From Mycolicibacterium goodii (lineage in GTDB: Bacteria > Actinomycetota > Actinomycetes > Mycobacteriales > Mycobacteriaceae), in assembly GCF_001187505.1 (NCBI RefSeq), contig NZ_CP012150.1:1054001-1118000 (forward strand): a stretch of DNA of 64,000 nt, read 5' to 3'. Positions 1 through 10,641 of the stretch are shown in pieces. Under the pieces are notes generated by a model, which ran no database searches, was not told the DNA's origin, and worked only from the letters and a program-made list of their open reading frames with translations. A program made the translations under genes and the position numbers. Positions within the stretch are counted from its first letter, which is position 1; each line of letters begins with the position of its first letter.

Positions 1-50
1 CGGATTGGTGAAAGTGATTGTGGTACACGAGAACCCGGGTTCAACACCGC

Positions 51-79
51 GCGCACACTCGTCGCCGGCGAGCGTGCGC
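51..79. terminator. Imperfect hairpin at the left edge
   Basis: An 11-nt arm at 51-61 pairs with 69-79 (one mismatch) around a 7-nt loop. There is no U-tract, as is common for mycobacterial terminators. It could end a gene lying left of the window. The remaining 120 bases before the first gene are GC-rich with recurrent GGTGCGGGG-like runs and hold no convincing gene. Confidence 0.35.
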
Positions 80-202
80 CGACTGCTGATAAAACCCGGC
101 GTGTCGACCAACAAACACGCCCGCTCGCGGTGCAAGGTGTGGTGCGGGGCACGGTGCCAGGCGCGGTGCGGGGTGTGACGCCCGACCCGTACCCTGGCCT
201 CT

Positions 203-712
203 GTGGTCGAGCTTCACCCGAACGTTCATCCGAACCTCCATCCGAACCTGGCCGCACTGGCTCCGCTACTGGGCAGGTGGGCCGGGCCCGGTGCGGGTGA
301 GTATCCGACGATCGAATCGTTCGAGTATCTCGAAGAGATCAGCTTCGGCCACGTCGGCAAGCCGTTTCTGACCTACCATCAGCGCACCAGGGCCCGCGAT
401 GACGGGCGCCCGCTGCACGCCGAAGTCGGCTACATCCGGGTCCCGGCGCCGGAACGGGTCGAGTGGGTGCTCGCGCACCCGACCGGCATCACCGAGATCC
501 AGGAGGGCACGCTGACCGTCGACGGCGACCGCATCGCGATGGACCTGAAAGCCACCACCATCGGGCTGACCGCATCGGCGAAACACGTGAGCGCGCTTGC
601 CCGTTCGATCCGCGTGGACGGCGACGAGCTGACGTACACCCTGCAGATGGGCGCCGTCGGGCAGCCCCTGCAACACCACTTGGCGGCGACACTGCGCAGG
701 AATCCCGCATGA
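203..712 (+). CDS. Nitrobindin-like haem protein (Rv2717c family, peroxynitrite isomerase)
   Basis: A protein of 169 aa with the nitrobindin signature: [12 protein letters not shown] near residue 24, then [13 protein letters not shown], and the C-terminal [14 protein letters not shown], where one His is the expected haem axial ligand. The family forms a small beta-barrel binding ferric haem and isomerises peroxynitrite to nitrate. Overall it reads like M. tuberculosis Rv2717c. The GTG start at 203 gives three tandem HPN[V/L] repeats (215-250) not expected in the family, so the true start may lie just after them. Its stop overlaps the next start (ATGA), implying co-translation with the serine hydrolase. 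Confidence 0.85.
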   Translation: MVELHPNVHPNLHPNLAALAPLLGRWAGPGAGEYPTIESFEYLEEISFGHVGKPFLTYHQRTRARDDGRPLHAEVGYIRVPAPERVEWVLAHPTGITEIQEGTLTVDGDRIAMDLKATTIGLTASAKHVSALARSIRVDGDELTYTLQMGAVGQPLQHHLAATLRRNPA

Positions 713-1938
713 CCGGCAAGATCTGCGTGCCCGCCGATCTGGACGCGGTGACGACGATCGGCGAAGAGGACCACTCCGCCATCGACCCGCGGGCGATCGA
801 GCGGATCTGGCAGTCGGTGCGGCACTGGTATCGGTCGGGCCTGCACCCCGCGATCCAGGTGTGCCTGCGGCACAAAGGAAACGTCGTACTGAACAGGGCG
901 ATCGGCCACGGCTGGGGCAACGGCCCCGACGACTCACCGGACGCCGAGAAGATTCTCGCCACACCCGAGACCCCGTTCTGTGTGTACTCGGCCGCCAAGG
1001 CGATCAGCTCGACCGTGGTGCACATGCTCGTCGAGCGCGGCCACTTCTCGCTCGACGATCGCGTGTGCGACTACCTGCCGGAGTACACCAGCCACGGCAA
1101 GGACCGCACCACGATCCGCCACGTCATGACCCACAGCGCGGGCGTGCCGATCCACACCGGCCCGCGCCCGGATGTCACGAAGGTCAACGACAGTGAGTAC
1201 ACGCGCCAACAGCTGGCCGCGCTCAAACCCGTCTACCGGCCCGGACTGATCCACATCTATCACGGCCTCACGTGGGGTCCGCTGATCCGCGAGATCGTCT
1301 CGGCGGCAACGGGTCGCAACATCCGCGACATCCTGGCCGAGGAGATCCTCGAGCCGCTGAAGTTCCGGTGGACGAATTACGGTGTGCTGCCGCACGAGGT
1401 CGACCTGGTCGCACCGAGTCACGTCACGGGCAAGCCGTTGCCCGCGCCGATCGCCGCGGCGTTCCGCGCCGCGGTGGGTGGTACGCCGGACCGGATCATC
1501 CCGCTGAGCAACACGCCGCTGTTCCTCACCAGCATCGTGCCGTCGTCGAGCACGGTGTCCAATGCCGACGAGCTGTCACGTTTTGCCGAGATCCTCAGGC
1601 GCGGTGGCGAATTGGACAGCGTGCGGATCCTGAGCCCGGAAACGCTGCGCGCGGCGACGGCACCGTGCCGACGGATGCGTCCCGACGTGGCGACCGGCCT
1701 CAAACCGATGCGCTGGGGCACCGGGTACATGCTCGGCGGAAAACGCTTCGGGCCGTTCGGCCGCGACACCGAGTCTGCGTTCGGCCACACCGGACTGGTC
1801 GACATCGCGGTGTGGGCCGACCCGGCGCGCAGCCTGTCCGCGGCCGTCGTCAGCAGCGGCAAGCCCGGCGCCCATTTCGAGACCAATCGCTATCCGGCGG
1901 TGCTCAACCGGATCGCGGCCGAAATCCCCCGGAGCTGA
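709..1938 (+). CDS. Beta-lactamase-family (class C-like) serine hydrolase
   Basis: The 409-aa product has the serine beta-lactamase/penicillin-binding-like fold. The catalytic SxxK tetrad is S94-A-A-K97, a Tyr in YHG near 184 replaces the usual YxN, and H360-T-G stands in for KTG. Such proteins are usually esterases or lactonases rather than true beta-lactamases. No signal peptide is seen, so it is probably cytoplasmic. The ATG at 709 overlaps the nitrobindin stop, which fixes the start; the in-frame extension upstream to 463 lies wholly inside nitrobindin and is not needed. The substrate cannot be read from the sequence. Confidence 0.85.
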   Translation: MTGKICVPADLDAVTTIGEEDHSAIDPRAIERIWQSVRHWYRSGLHPAIQVCLRHKGNVVLNRAIGHGWGNGPDDSPDAEKILATPETPFCVYSAAKAISSTVVHMLVERGHFSLDDRVCDYLPEYTSHGKDRTTIRHVMTHSAGVPIHTGPRPDVTKVNDSEYTRQQLAALKPVYRPGLIHIYHGLTWGPLIREIVSAATGRNIRDILAEEILEPLKFRWTNYGVLPHEVDLVAPSHVTGKPLPAPIAAAFRAAVGGTPDRIIPLSNTPLFLTSIVPSSSTVSNADELSRFAEILRRGGELDSVRILSPETLRAATAPCRRMRPDVATGLKPMRWGTGYMLGGKRFGPFGRDTESAFGHTGLVDIAVWADPARSLSAAVVSSGKPGAHFETNRYPAVLNRIAAEIPRS

Positions 1939-1950
1939 GCCCCGACCGGA

Positions 1951-2391
1951 TCAGCGCAACCGCTCGCCGTACACCCGCTGGACCGACAGCGCCAACAGCA
2001 CCCGGCGATCGGACACCATCACCGACCGGTACTCGTCCCAGTCGGGGTGCTCGCCCGCGGCGCTGCGGTAGTAGTCGACGAGGGCTTCGACCTCGGGTCC
2101 GTGTGGATCGGTTCCCGGGCCGGTGAGCGTCACCGAACCTTCGGCGGTGGCCCAGGCCCAACCGTCCGCGCGGGTCACCTCAAGTGCCGCGCGGGGGTCG
2201 CGGCGCAGGTTCGCGGTCTTGGCGCGCCCTTCGGTGATGGACACGTAGATGACGTCGGCATCGCGGTCGTAGTACGGCGTCACCGGCGACAGTTGCGGAA
2301 GCCCGTTCGCCTTGATGGTGGCAAGCACCCCGATCCGGGCCGCGGCCAGCAGGGAGCGCGGATCGAACGCATCAGAAGAGGTCACGGTCAC
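1951..2391 (-). CDS. PPOX-class split-barrel oxidoreductase, probably F420-dependent (FDOR-B)
   Basis: A 146-aa protein of the pyridoxamine-phosphate-oxidase-like split barrel. The N-terminal stretch GVLATIKANGLPQLSPVTPYY and the following RAKTANLRRDPRAALEV match the FDOR-B pattern in mycobacteria, which use F420 (Rv1155 and Rv2074 group). The family reduces small conjugated or quinone-like substrates or F420-linked tetrapyrroles; the substrate here is unknown. It converges on the serine hydrolase with a 12-nt gap and diverges from the DUF4383 gene. A palindrome lies between the divergent pair. Confidence 0.8.
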   Translation of the reverse strand: MTVTSSDAFDPRSLLAAARIGVLATIKANGLPQLSPVTPYYDRDADVIYVSITEGRAKTANLRRDPRAALEVTRADGWAWATAEGSVTLTGPGTDPHGPEVEALVDYYRSAAGEHPDWDEYRSVMVSDRRVLLALSVQRVYGERLR

Positions 2392-2443
2392 ATTGTGCAG
2401 ACAGCGGCCGGCAACCCGCGATCCGGCAGCCGCAACGCCATTG

Positions 2444-2458
2444 ACTACACGTTGTAGT
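2444..2458. promoter_or_regulatory. Palindrome ACTACA-CGT-TGTAGT between divergent genes
   Basis: A perfect 6-bp inverted repeat with a 3-bp spacer lies 52 nt before the PPOX start and 19 nt before the DUF4383 start. Its size and place suit a TetR-type operator controlling both genes. No regulator gene lies beside it. Confidence 0.45.
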
Positions 2459-2477
2459 AGTCGTAGCGTCCGGAAAT

Positions 2478-2915
2478 ATGAAACAGTGGAGTTTCGCGCA
2501 GTGGGGGCTGGCGATCATCTCGCTGTTCCACGTGATTCAGGCGATCATCGGCTTCTTCATCGAACCGAGTTTCGCCATCGGCCCCGACGCGCCTACCGCA
2601 CGGATATTTTTCATGGATTTCAACGGCTGGCATTCGCTGGCCGGGCTGGCGCTCTTCGGACCGGGCCTGCTGCTGTGCCTGCGAAAGTCGTGGTCGGTGT
2701 TGTACCTGCTGTTGGCCGGCGCCGCGGGCGCACTGCCCGGCATCTGGGCGCTGTTCTCCAATCAGGTGGCCTACATCTTTGCCTTCCCGAACAACATCAC
2801 CGACGCCATCGTCCATCTGGTTACCGCCGCGGTCATGTTCGCGGTCGCGGCAGTGCAGATCCGCCGGGACGGTGGCCTGCGCAACTCACTGAGCGAGCTA
2901 AGCCTCAAACGTTGA
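2478..2915 (+). CDS. DUF4383-like four-helix membrane protein
   Basis: A 145-aa integral membrane protein with about four hydrophobic helices (roughly residues 8-28, 50-67, 73-94 and 108-127). It carries the FNGWHSLAGLALFGPGLLL segment typical of DUF4383 proteins, which are common in actinobacteria and lack known function. The C-terminal tail RRDGGLRNSLSELSLKR is basic and probably cytoplasmic. The gene stands alone downstream of a palindrome. Confidence 0.65.
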   Translation: MKQWSFAQWGLAIISLFHVIQAIIGFFIEPSFAIGPDAPTARIFFMDFNGWHSLAGLALFGPGLLLCLRKSWSVLYLLLAGAAGALPGIWALFSNQVAYIFAFPNNITDAIVHLVTAAVMFAVAAVQIRRDGGLRNSLSELSLKR

Positions 2916-3196
2916 CGACGCGGCTTAGCTGACCTTGATCGCAGATAACAATTCGATCACCGAGCAGATCACGATCATTTAAGAGGGTCCGGCGGTCTCT
3001 GAGAATCATCCCGCCCTGCAGCGCAAATGCCGCTCGGATTGAGGCGCAATTCACGTCGCTTCGCTGTAACGCTTCGGCAAAGCCGAGGGGCGGCAGATGC
3101 TGTGACGTTTTGCTCGCGGCAAACGTGGTTACTTTCGATTCGGGCGGGGAAAACACCCGATCGACATCGCGACCCATCGCGACAGAAGGAATGATC

Positions 3197-3595
3197 ATGA
3201 AATTCACTGGAATATCTGCGCGCCGCGGAATCGTCGGCATCTGTGCTTCCGGTCTGCTCGGGGGCGTCGCCGCAGCCGTCATCGCGGCACCGACGGCATC
3301 GGCCGCACCCGACTGCAGCGGCAGCGGCGTGGCCAACACGGTCAGCATGGCGACCGGCGCCGCCAAGTCCTACCTCGACACCCACCCGGGCGCCAACCAG
3401 GCCGTCTCCACGGCGATGACCCAGCCGCGCGCGGAAGCGGCTGCCACGCTGCGCGGGTACTTCACCGCCAACCCGCAGGAGTACTACGACCTGCGCGGCA
3501 TCCTGGCGCCGATCGGCGAGACCCAGCGCGCGTGCAATGTCACGGCACTGTCACCCGAGCTGTCGGCTGCCTATGACGAGTTCATGGCCGGCTGA
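3197..3595 (+). CDS. Secreted haem-binding protein (mycobacterial hemophore type, Rv0203-like)
   Basis: A 132-aa exported protein: basic N-terminus (MKFTGISARRG), hydrophobic core, and probable cleavage after the AAPTASA segment near residue 35. The mature part has one Cys just after the cleavage site and one near residue 111, as in the small haem-binding proteins that carry haem from outside the cell to MmpL transporters. The ATG at 3197 is chosen over the in-frame ATG at 3191 because AGAAGG at 3184-3189 sits 7 nt from the former and 1 nt from the latter. A strong hairpin follows the stop. The 280 bases upstream hold no other gene. Confidence 0.75.
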   Translation: MKFTGISARRGIVGICASGLLGGVAAAVIAAPTASAAPDCSGSGVANTVSMATGAAKSYLDTHPGANQAVSTAMTQPRAEAAATLRGYFTANPQEYYDLRGILAPIGETQRACNVTALSPELSAAYDEFMAG

Positions 3596-3604
3596 TCCAC
3601 GGCT

Positions 3605-3640
3605 GGACTGCCCGCCGCTGCTGGGGGCGGCGGGCAGTCC
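3605..3640 (+). terminator. Perfect 14-bp stem terminator
   Basis: Arms at 3605-3618 and 3627-3640 are exact inverse complements around an 8-nt loop, starting 9 nt after the haem-binding protein stop. There is no U-run, as in many mycobacterial intrinsic-like terminators. Confidence 0.8.
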
Positions 3641-3654
3641 CTGGCTCTGTCAAC

Positions 3655-3663
3655 CCAAGTGAG
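3655..3663 (+). promoter_or_regulatory. CCAAGTGAG motif upstream of hxlR-type gene
   Basis: The motif starts 39 nt before the HxlR start codon. A close copy (CCAAGTCAG, 4187-4195) starts 40 nt before the neighbouring SDR start. Equal spacing suggests a shared operator or promoter element, perhaps autoregulated by the HxlR protein. Confidence 0.4.
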
Positions 3664-3693
3664 ACTCGTCATGTCCGGCCATATCCTGGTGGG

Positions 3694-4143
3694 GTGGCAC
3701 GCAAGAACGTCGACAGCCTGGACTGCTCCGTCGCACGCAGCCTCGCGGTTCTCGGCGAGCGCTGGACCATCCTCATCCTGCGTGAGGCCCTGCTGGGAAC
3801 ACGCCGGTTCGCCGACTTCCAGTCCCGGCTCGGGGTCGGCGCCGACATTCTCAGCGATCGGCTCGCGACGCTCGTCGAGTACGGCGTGATGACCAAACAG
3901 CCTTATCAAGAGCCTGGTCAGCGCCCCAGACCGGAGTATCTGCTGACCCCTGCCGGACGCGAGTTGCACGTGCTGGTGTCCGCGCTGCAGCAGTGGGGCG
4001 ACCAGCACCTCCCCCGCCCCGCCGGCCCGACCATGGAGCGCAGGGCCCGACGGACGAACCGTCCCGTGCACGTCGCATTCATCGACGACCTCGGCTATGA
4101 GGTCCCCATCGACGACGTCGTCACCATCCCGACCGGGAACTGA
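3694..4143 (+). CDS. HxlR-family winged-helix regulator
   Basis: The 149-aa protein begins with the HxlR core: a lone Cys near residue 11 (DCSVARSLAVLGERW), then ILILREALLGTRRFADFQ and the wing region up to EYLLTPAGREL. Many HxlR proteins sense reactive electrophiles or oxidants through this N-terminal Cys, which fits control of a reductase. The start is GTG at 3694. The SDR downstream is very likely its target, since both genes carry the same upstream motif. Confidence 0.85.
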   Translation: MARKNVDSLDCSVARSLAVLGERWTILILREALLGTRRFADFQSRLGVGADILSDRLATLVEYGVMTKQPYQEPGQRPRPEYLLTPAGRELHVLVSALQQWGDQHLPRPAGPTMERRARRTNRPVHVAFIDDLGYEVPIDDVVTIPTGN

Positions 4144-4186
4144 ACGGGAACAAAACGCGCGCCCATGCGGTTCTGACTCCACAAAT

Positions 4187-4195
4187 CCAAGTCAG
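4187..4195 (+). promoter_or_regulatory. CCAAGTCAG motif upstream of the SDR
   Basis: Second copy of the motif found before the HxlR gene, again about 40 nt from the start codon. It is a candidate site for the HxlR regulator; only two copies support it. Confidence 0.4.
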
Positions 4196-4226
4196 CCTGT
4201 TCGCAGGCGCAACCGAGGAGCCAGCC

Positions 4227-4895
4227 GTGAAAATTCAGGGATCCGTCGCATTCGTCACCGGAGCCAACCGCGGCCTCGGTCGCCAGTTCGCCCAGCAGCT
4301 CGTCGCCCGCGGCGCCAAGGTATATGCCGGCGCGCGTAACCCCGAGTCGGTCACCCTCGACGGCGTGATCCCGGTGCACATCGACATCACCGATCCGGAC
4401 AGCGTTGCCGCGGCCGCCGCACTCGCCGCCGATACCACCCTGCTGGTGAACAACGCGGGCACCTCCAGCTTCAACGGACTGCTCGACGGGCCGATCGATG
4501 ACATCCGCGCCCAGATGGAATCCCACTTCTTCGGCACGCTGAGCGTCACGCGGGCATTCGTCCCGCATCTCGTCGCCAACGCTCCCGGCGCGATCCTCAA
4601 CGTCGCGTCGATCCTGTCGTGGCTGCACCTGCCCACCATCGGTGCATACGCCGCGGCGAAGGCTGCGCTGTGGGCCCAGACCGATGCTGTCCGTGAGGAA
4701 TTGGCGCCCAAGGGCGTCACGGTGACCGGGCTCTACGTCGGATTCATGGACACCGACATGGCAGCGACCGTCGACGCGGAGAAGTCCGACCCCGCACACG
4801 TCGCCGCGGCCGCCCTCGACGGTGTGCAGGCCGGCGTGGCCGAGGTGCTCGGCGACGAGGCGACGCGCCTGGTGAAGGCGAGCCTGTCCGCCTGA
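4227..4895 (+). CDS. Short-chain dehydrogenase/reductase
   Basis: A classical SDR of 222 aa: cofactor motif TGANRGLG near residues 11-18, NNAG near 77, a Ser in the VASILSW strand and the catalytic YAAAK near 147. It is shorter than the usual 250 aa because the loop between beta-1 and beta-3 is reduced, a form seen in the SDR family of mycobacteria often controlled by HxlR regulators. The substrate is not identifiable. The start is GTG at 4227, preceded by GAGGAG. Position after the HxlR gene suggests a stress-inducible reductase. Confidence 0.85.
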   Translation: MKIQGSVAFVTGANRGLGRQFAQQLVARGAKVYAGARNPESVTLDGVIPVHIDITDPDSVAAAAALAADTTLLVNNAGTSSFNGLLDGPIDDIRAQMESHFFGTLSVTRAFVPHLVANAPGAILNVASILSWLHLPTIGAYAAAKAALWAQTDAVREELAPKGVTVTGLYVGFMDTDMAATVDAEKSDPAHVAAAALDGVQAGVAEVLGDEATRLVKASLSA

Positions 4896-4980
4896 ACTCC
4901 GATCGCGGAAGCGAATCGCCTTGATAACAGAGGGGTTACGCCAGGCGTGGCCCCCGGGCGGTCGCAACGCGCGTTGTTAG

Positions 4981-7280
<2,300 letters not shown>

Positions 7281-7335
7281 GCCCGGGACCCTACCGGTGT
7301 GGTGCGTGTCACGGGGCGTTATTTATCGTGGCGTG

Positions 7336-8526
7336 ATGAGCAACGATGCCGATGCGGACCTGGTGGCCGAACGGGCCCGCCGGGTCGTCGCCGAGCATGA
7401 CCCGAAAACCGTTCCGATACCGCAGTTTCTCGCCGCCTGCTACGACGCGGGACTGTCCTGGGTGCATTTCCCGGAGGGTTTGGGCGGTCTCGGGGTTTCG
7501 CGTGGGCTGCAGGCCGTGGCCGATCGCATCCTGCAGGGCGCGGGCGGTCCGGTCCCGCTGGGGCTCAACCCGATGGGGTACGGCATGGCCGCACCGACGA
7601 TCCGTGAGCATGCGCAGTCCGACGAGCTCAAGAGGTCCTGGCTGCGCCCGCTGGCGAGCACCGAGCACATCTGGTGCCAGCTGTTCTCCGAGCCGGGCGC
7701 GGGTTCGGATCTGGCGGGGCTGGCCACCTCGGCCGTGCGGGACGGCGACGAGTGGGTGGTCAACGGCCAGAAGGTGTGGACCAGCCTCGCCCACCGGGCC
7801 CGGTGGGGCCTGCTGTTGGCGCGCTCGGATCCCGATGTGCCCAAGCACAAAGGGCTGACGTACTTCGTGATCGACATGCACGGGCCGGGCGTCGAGACCC
7901 GGCCGCTGCGGCAGATGACCGGTCAGGCCGAGTTCAACGAGGTCTATTTCACCGACGCCCGCATCCCCGACGCGCACCGGCTGGGTGCGGTCGGCGACGG
8001 TTGGCGGGTCGCGATGACGACGCTGATGAACGAGCGCAGTGCGCTCGGCGGCAGCGGGAACCGGCGCGGTTCGGGCACCATCGCCGATGCGGTGGCGCTG
8101 TGGGCGTCGCGCCCGGATCTGCACACCCCGGTGCTGCGCGACCGGTTGACGCAGCTGTGGCTGCGCTCGGAGGCCCAGCGTCTCACCGCCGAACGCTCCC
8201 GTGCGGCCGCGACGGTCGGCGGGCCTGGCCCTGAGGGTTCGATCGGCAAGCTGGTCGGCGCCGAGCTCAACCAGCACATCTACCAGTGGTGCATGGATTT
8301 CCTTGGCTCCGAAGGTCTTTTGTACGACGGCTACGGCACGGGCGACGGTGACGGCGCCGACTGGCGCGGGCCGGTGCAGCAGCGGTTCCTGCGCAGCAGG
8401 GCCAACACCATCGAAGGAGGCACCTCCGAGGTGATGCGCAACATTCTCGGCGAACGGATTCTGGGGCTGCCCGGTGATCTGCGGGCCGATGCCGGTATGC
8501 CGTGGAAGGAGATCCCGCGTGGCTGA
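7336..8526 (+). CDS. Acyl-CoA dehydrogenase, first subunit of a probable heteromer
   Basis: A FadE-type flavoprotein of 396 aa. It carries LFSEPGAGSDLAG (FAD/substrate region), VNGQKVWTS, and the C-terminal NTIEGGTSEVMRNILGERILGLP typical of FAD-binding alpha-subunits. ATG 7336 is chosen because the in-frame extension upstream enters the divergent promoter. It overlaps the next FadE gene by 8 nt. Side-by-side, dissimilar FadE genes in mycobacteria often encode alpha2beta2 enzymes acting on steroid or branched side chains. The acyl chain used here is not known. Confidence 0.85.
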   Translation: MSNDADADLVAERARRVVAEHDPKTVPIPQFLAACYDAGLSWVHFPEGLGGLGVSRGLQAVADRILQGAGGPVPLGLNPMGYGMAAPTIREHAQSDELKRSWLRPLASTEHIWCQLFSEPGAGSDLAGLATSAVRDGDEWVVNGQKVWTSLAHRARWGLLLARSDPDVPKHKGLTYFVIDMHGPGVETRPLRQMTGQAEFNEVYFTDARIPDAHRLGAVGDGWRVAMTTLMNERSALGGSGNRRGSGTIADAVALWASRPDLHTPVLRDRLTQLWLRSEAQRLTAERSRAAATVGGPGPEGSIGKLVGAELNQHIYQWCMDFLGSEGLLYDGYGTGDGDGADWRGPVQQRFLRSRANTIEGGTSEVMRNILGERILGLPGDLRADAGMPWKEIPRG

Positions 8527-9733
8527 GGAACTTGTGGATCAGCCCGACAAGACGGCTGAGGTGGCTGAGACGGCTGAGTTCCGGTTCACCGACGAGCAGG
8601 CCCAGTTGCGCGCCGCGGTGCGCAAGTTCTGCGCCGACTACTTCGACGAACAGACGGTCCGCAGTCACATGGAGTCCGAGCCGAGGTTCGACCCGGCGGT
8701 GTGGGCACGGCTGGGTGCCGAGCTCGGCGTGCTCGGCCTGGCGGTGCCGGAGGCCGACGGCGGTGCCGGCGGCACGCTGGTCGATCAGGCCGTCGCGGTC
8801 GAGCAACTCGGGGCGTCGCTGGCGTGCGGCCCGCTGTTCGGCACGGTGTACCTGTCGATCCCGGCCCTGGTCGCGGTGTCGGCAAACCCGGTGCGTGACG
8901 AACTGCTCGGCGCGCTCGTGGAGGGCACCCGGACGGCGGCGTTCGCCGTGCCCGACCGCGCGGGCGCGTTCGATGCCGCTCTGGTGACGGTGACGGCGGC
9001 GGCGAACGCGACGCTCACCGGCACGGTGGAACGGATCGTCGACGGCGCGGCGGCCTCCGTCTTCCTCGTCGCGGCCACTGCACCCGACGGTCCGGGGCTC
9101 TACGCCGTCGACGCGCCGGCCGTGCAACGCACGCCGCTGACCACGCTGGACCTGACCCGGCCGCAGGCCACGATCACGCTCGCCGACGCGCCCGCCCGGC
9201 TGGTGGCCGGACCGGATCAGGCGGACCGCGTCATCGCGCACGCGCTGCGGGTCGGCGCGGCACTGCTGGCCGCCGAACAGGTCGGGGCCGCACAACATCT
9301 GCTGAATCTGTCGGTGGGCTACGCGAAGTCGCGCCTGCAGTTCGGCCGCCCGATCGGCTCGTTCCAGGCCGTCAAGCACCGCCTCGCAGACGATCTGGTC
9401 GAGTTGGAGCACGCCCGCTCGGCGGCCTATCACGCGGTGTGGGCGCTCACCGACGGCTCCGATGATGCGGCGCTGGTGGCGAGCATCGCCCAGGCCACCG
9501 CGTCGGCGGCGTTGACGAAGATCGCGGCCGACACGATCCAGGTGCACGGCGGTATCGGGTTCACCTGGGAACATCAGGCGCACCTGTACTTCAAGCGCGC
9601 GACGACCGACGCGGCGTTGCTCGGCACTGCCGAGGCCCACCGGGCCCGGGTGGCCGAAATGATCCTGGATCAAGCGGTTTTGGATCAGGCCACCGTGGCG
9701 CGGGCTCCCCGCGTCGCGACCGGTTCCAACTGA
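8519..9733 (+). CDS. Acyl-CoA dehydrogenase, second subunit of a probable heteromer
   Basis: The 404-aa protein starts at GTG 8519, overlapping the previous stop by 8 nt, with a repetitive acidic lead (VAEELVDQPDKTAEVAETAE) before the dehydrogenase fold. Its C-terminal half has LNLSVGYAKSRLQFGRPIGS and IQVHGGIGFTWEHQAHLYFKR, a hallmark of the second FadE subunit class, and it lacks the SEVMRNILGER FAD motif of its partner. This supports a heterotetramer in which the two subunits divide FAD binding and catalysis. It is less conserved in the N-terminal half. Confidence 0.85.
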   Translation: MAEELVDQPDKTAEVAETAEFRFTDEQAQLRAAVRKFCADYFDEQTVRSHMESEPRFDPAVWARLGAELGVLGLAVPEADGGAGGTLVDQAVAVEQLGASLACGPLFGTVYLSIPALVAVSANPVRDELLGALVEGTRTAAFAVPDRAGAFDAALVTVTAAANATLTGTVERIVDGAAASVFLVAATAPDGPGLYAVDAPAVQRTPLTTLDLTRPQATITLADAPARLVAGPDQADRVIAHALRVGAALLAAEQVGAAQHLLNLSVGYAKSRLQFGRPIGSFQAVKHRLADDLVELEHARSAAYHAVWALTDGSDDAALVASIAQATASAALTKIAADTIQVHGGIGFTWEHQAHLYFKRATTDAALLGTAEAHRARVAEMILDQAVLDQATVARAPRVATGSN

Positions 9734-9780
9734 TCGGTGGAAACCCCTCGATCGCGCGGCCGCGACCGTACACTCCCGCT

Positions 9781-10623
9781 ATGAGCGCGCCCACCGCCCC
9801 GCGAACACTGGCGGTGGACGGTGTGCGCTCACCGGTGTTGGTGGCCGGACCGGACGGATCCGAAGCCGCCCGGGAGGCCGTGGTTTTCGTGCACGGCAAC
9901 AACGCGGGCGCCTCGTGGGATCCGTTGCCGACGCGCGTCGCCCAGTTCAGCCGGGTCGTCGCACCCGAGATGCCGGGTTTCGGCGCGGCCGACAAACCCA
10001 CGCAGTGGCCGTACACGGTGGCGGCGTACGCCAGGCACCTCGACGGAATCCTCACCCAACTCGGGGTCGAGCATGCGCATCTGGTGGCGCACGATTTCGG
10101 TGGGCCGTGGGCGCTGGCGTGGGCCGCCGACCACCTGGACACGGTCGCGAGCATCACGCTGATCAACGCGCCGGTGGTGATCGACCACCTCGCGGCCAAG
10201 CTCTGGCGCACCCCGGTGGTGGCCGAGGCGCTGTGGCGCATCACGCCGCAGGTGCTCATCCGGCAGGCGCTGGCACGCAACGATCCTGGACTGCCCGGCG
10301 CTGTCCTGGCCCGGATCGCCGCGCACATGCTGGCACCGGGCACACCGTCGGCCGTGCTCAAGCTGTACCGCAGCACCGGGCCGGATGCCATTGCCCCCTA
10401 CGCCGACCGGCTCGCCGGGTTCGACCGCAACGTGCTGATCATGTGGGGTACCGAGGACCACTACGTGCCGTTCACCCAAACCGAGGAGTACCGACGGATC
10501 TTCGCGCACTGTGAGATCCACGCGGTCACCGGTGCGGGTCACTGGCCGTGGCTCGAGCAGCCCGACACGGTGGCGGGTTGCCTGTTGAACTTCCTGCGTC
10601 GTCTGCCGCGAACGGCCGGCTGA
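9781..10623 (+). CDS. Alpha/beta hydrolase with Asp nucleophile (epoxide hydrolase/haloalkane dehalogenase-like)
   Basis: The 280-aa hydrolase has oxyanion motif VHGNNAG, nucleophile elbow AHDFGG with Asp105 in place of Ser, an acid in WGTEDHYVP and the general base in TGAGHWPWLEQP. An Asp nucleophile followed by Phe is typical of epoxide hydrolases and haloalkane or fluoroacetate dehalogenases, which form an ester intermediate. Cap-domain residues cannot be judged by eye, so the two activities are not separated. It lies 47 nt after the acyl-CoA dehydrogenase operon and may share its transcript. Confidence 0.8.
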   Translation: MSAPTAPRTLAVDGVRSPVLVAGPDGSEAAREAVVFVHGNNAGASWDPLPTRVAQFSRVVAPEMPGFGAADKPTQWPYTVAAYARHLDGILTQLGVEHAHLVAHDFGGPWALAWAADHLDTVASITLINAPVVIDHLAAKLWRTPVVAEALWRITPQVLIRQALARNDPGLPGAVLARIAAHMLAPGTPSAVLKLYRSTGPDAIAPYADRLAGFDRNVLIMWGTEDHYVPFTQTEEYRRIFAHCEIHAVTGAGHWPWLEQPDTVAGCLLNFLRRLPRTAG

Positions 10624-10641
10624 TCTGTGCCGCGTCGCCCC

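Noticed and set aside
120..180. GGTGCGGGG-like runs before the first gene
   Set aside because: Too irregular for a defined repeat and explained by local GC bias.
463..708. In-frame upstream extension of the serine hydrolase
   Set aside because: Lies inside nitrobindin; the ATGA overlap at 709 gives a normal start and family-like N-terminus.
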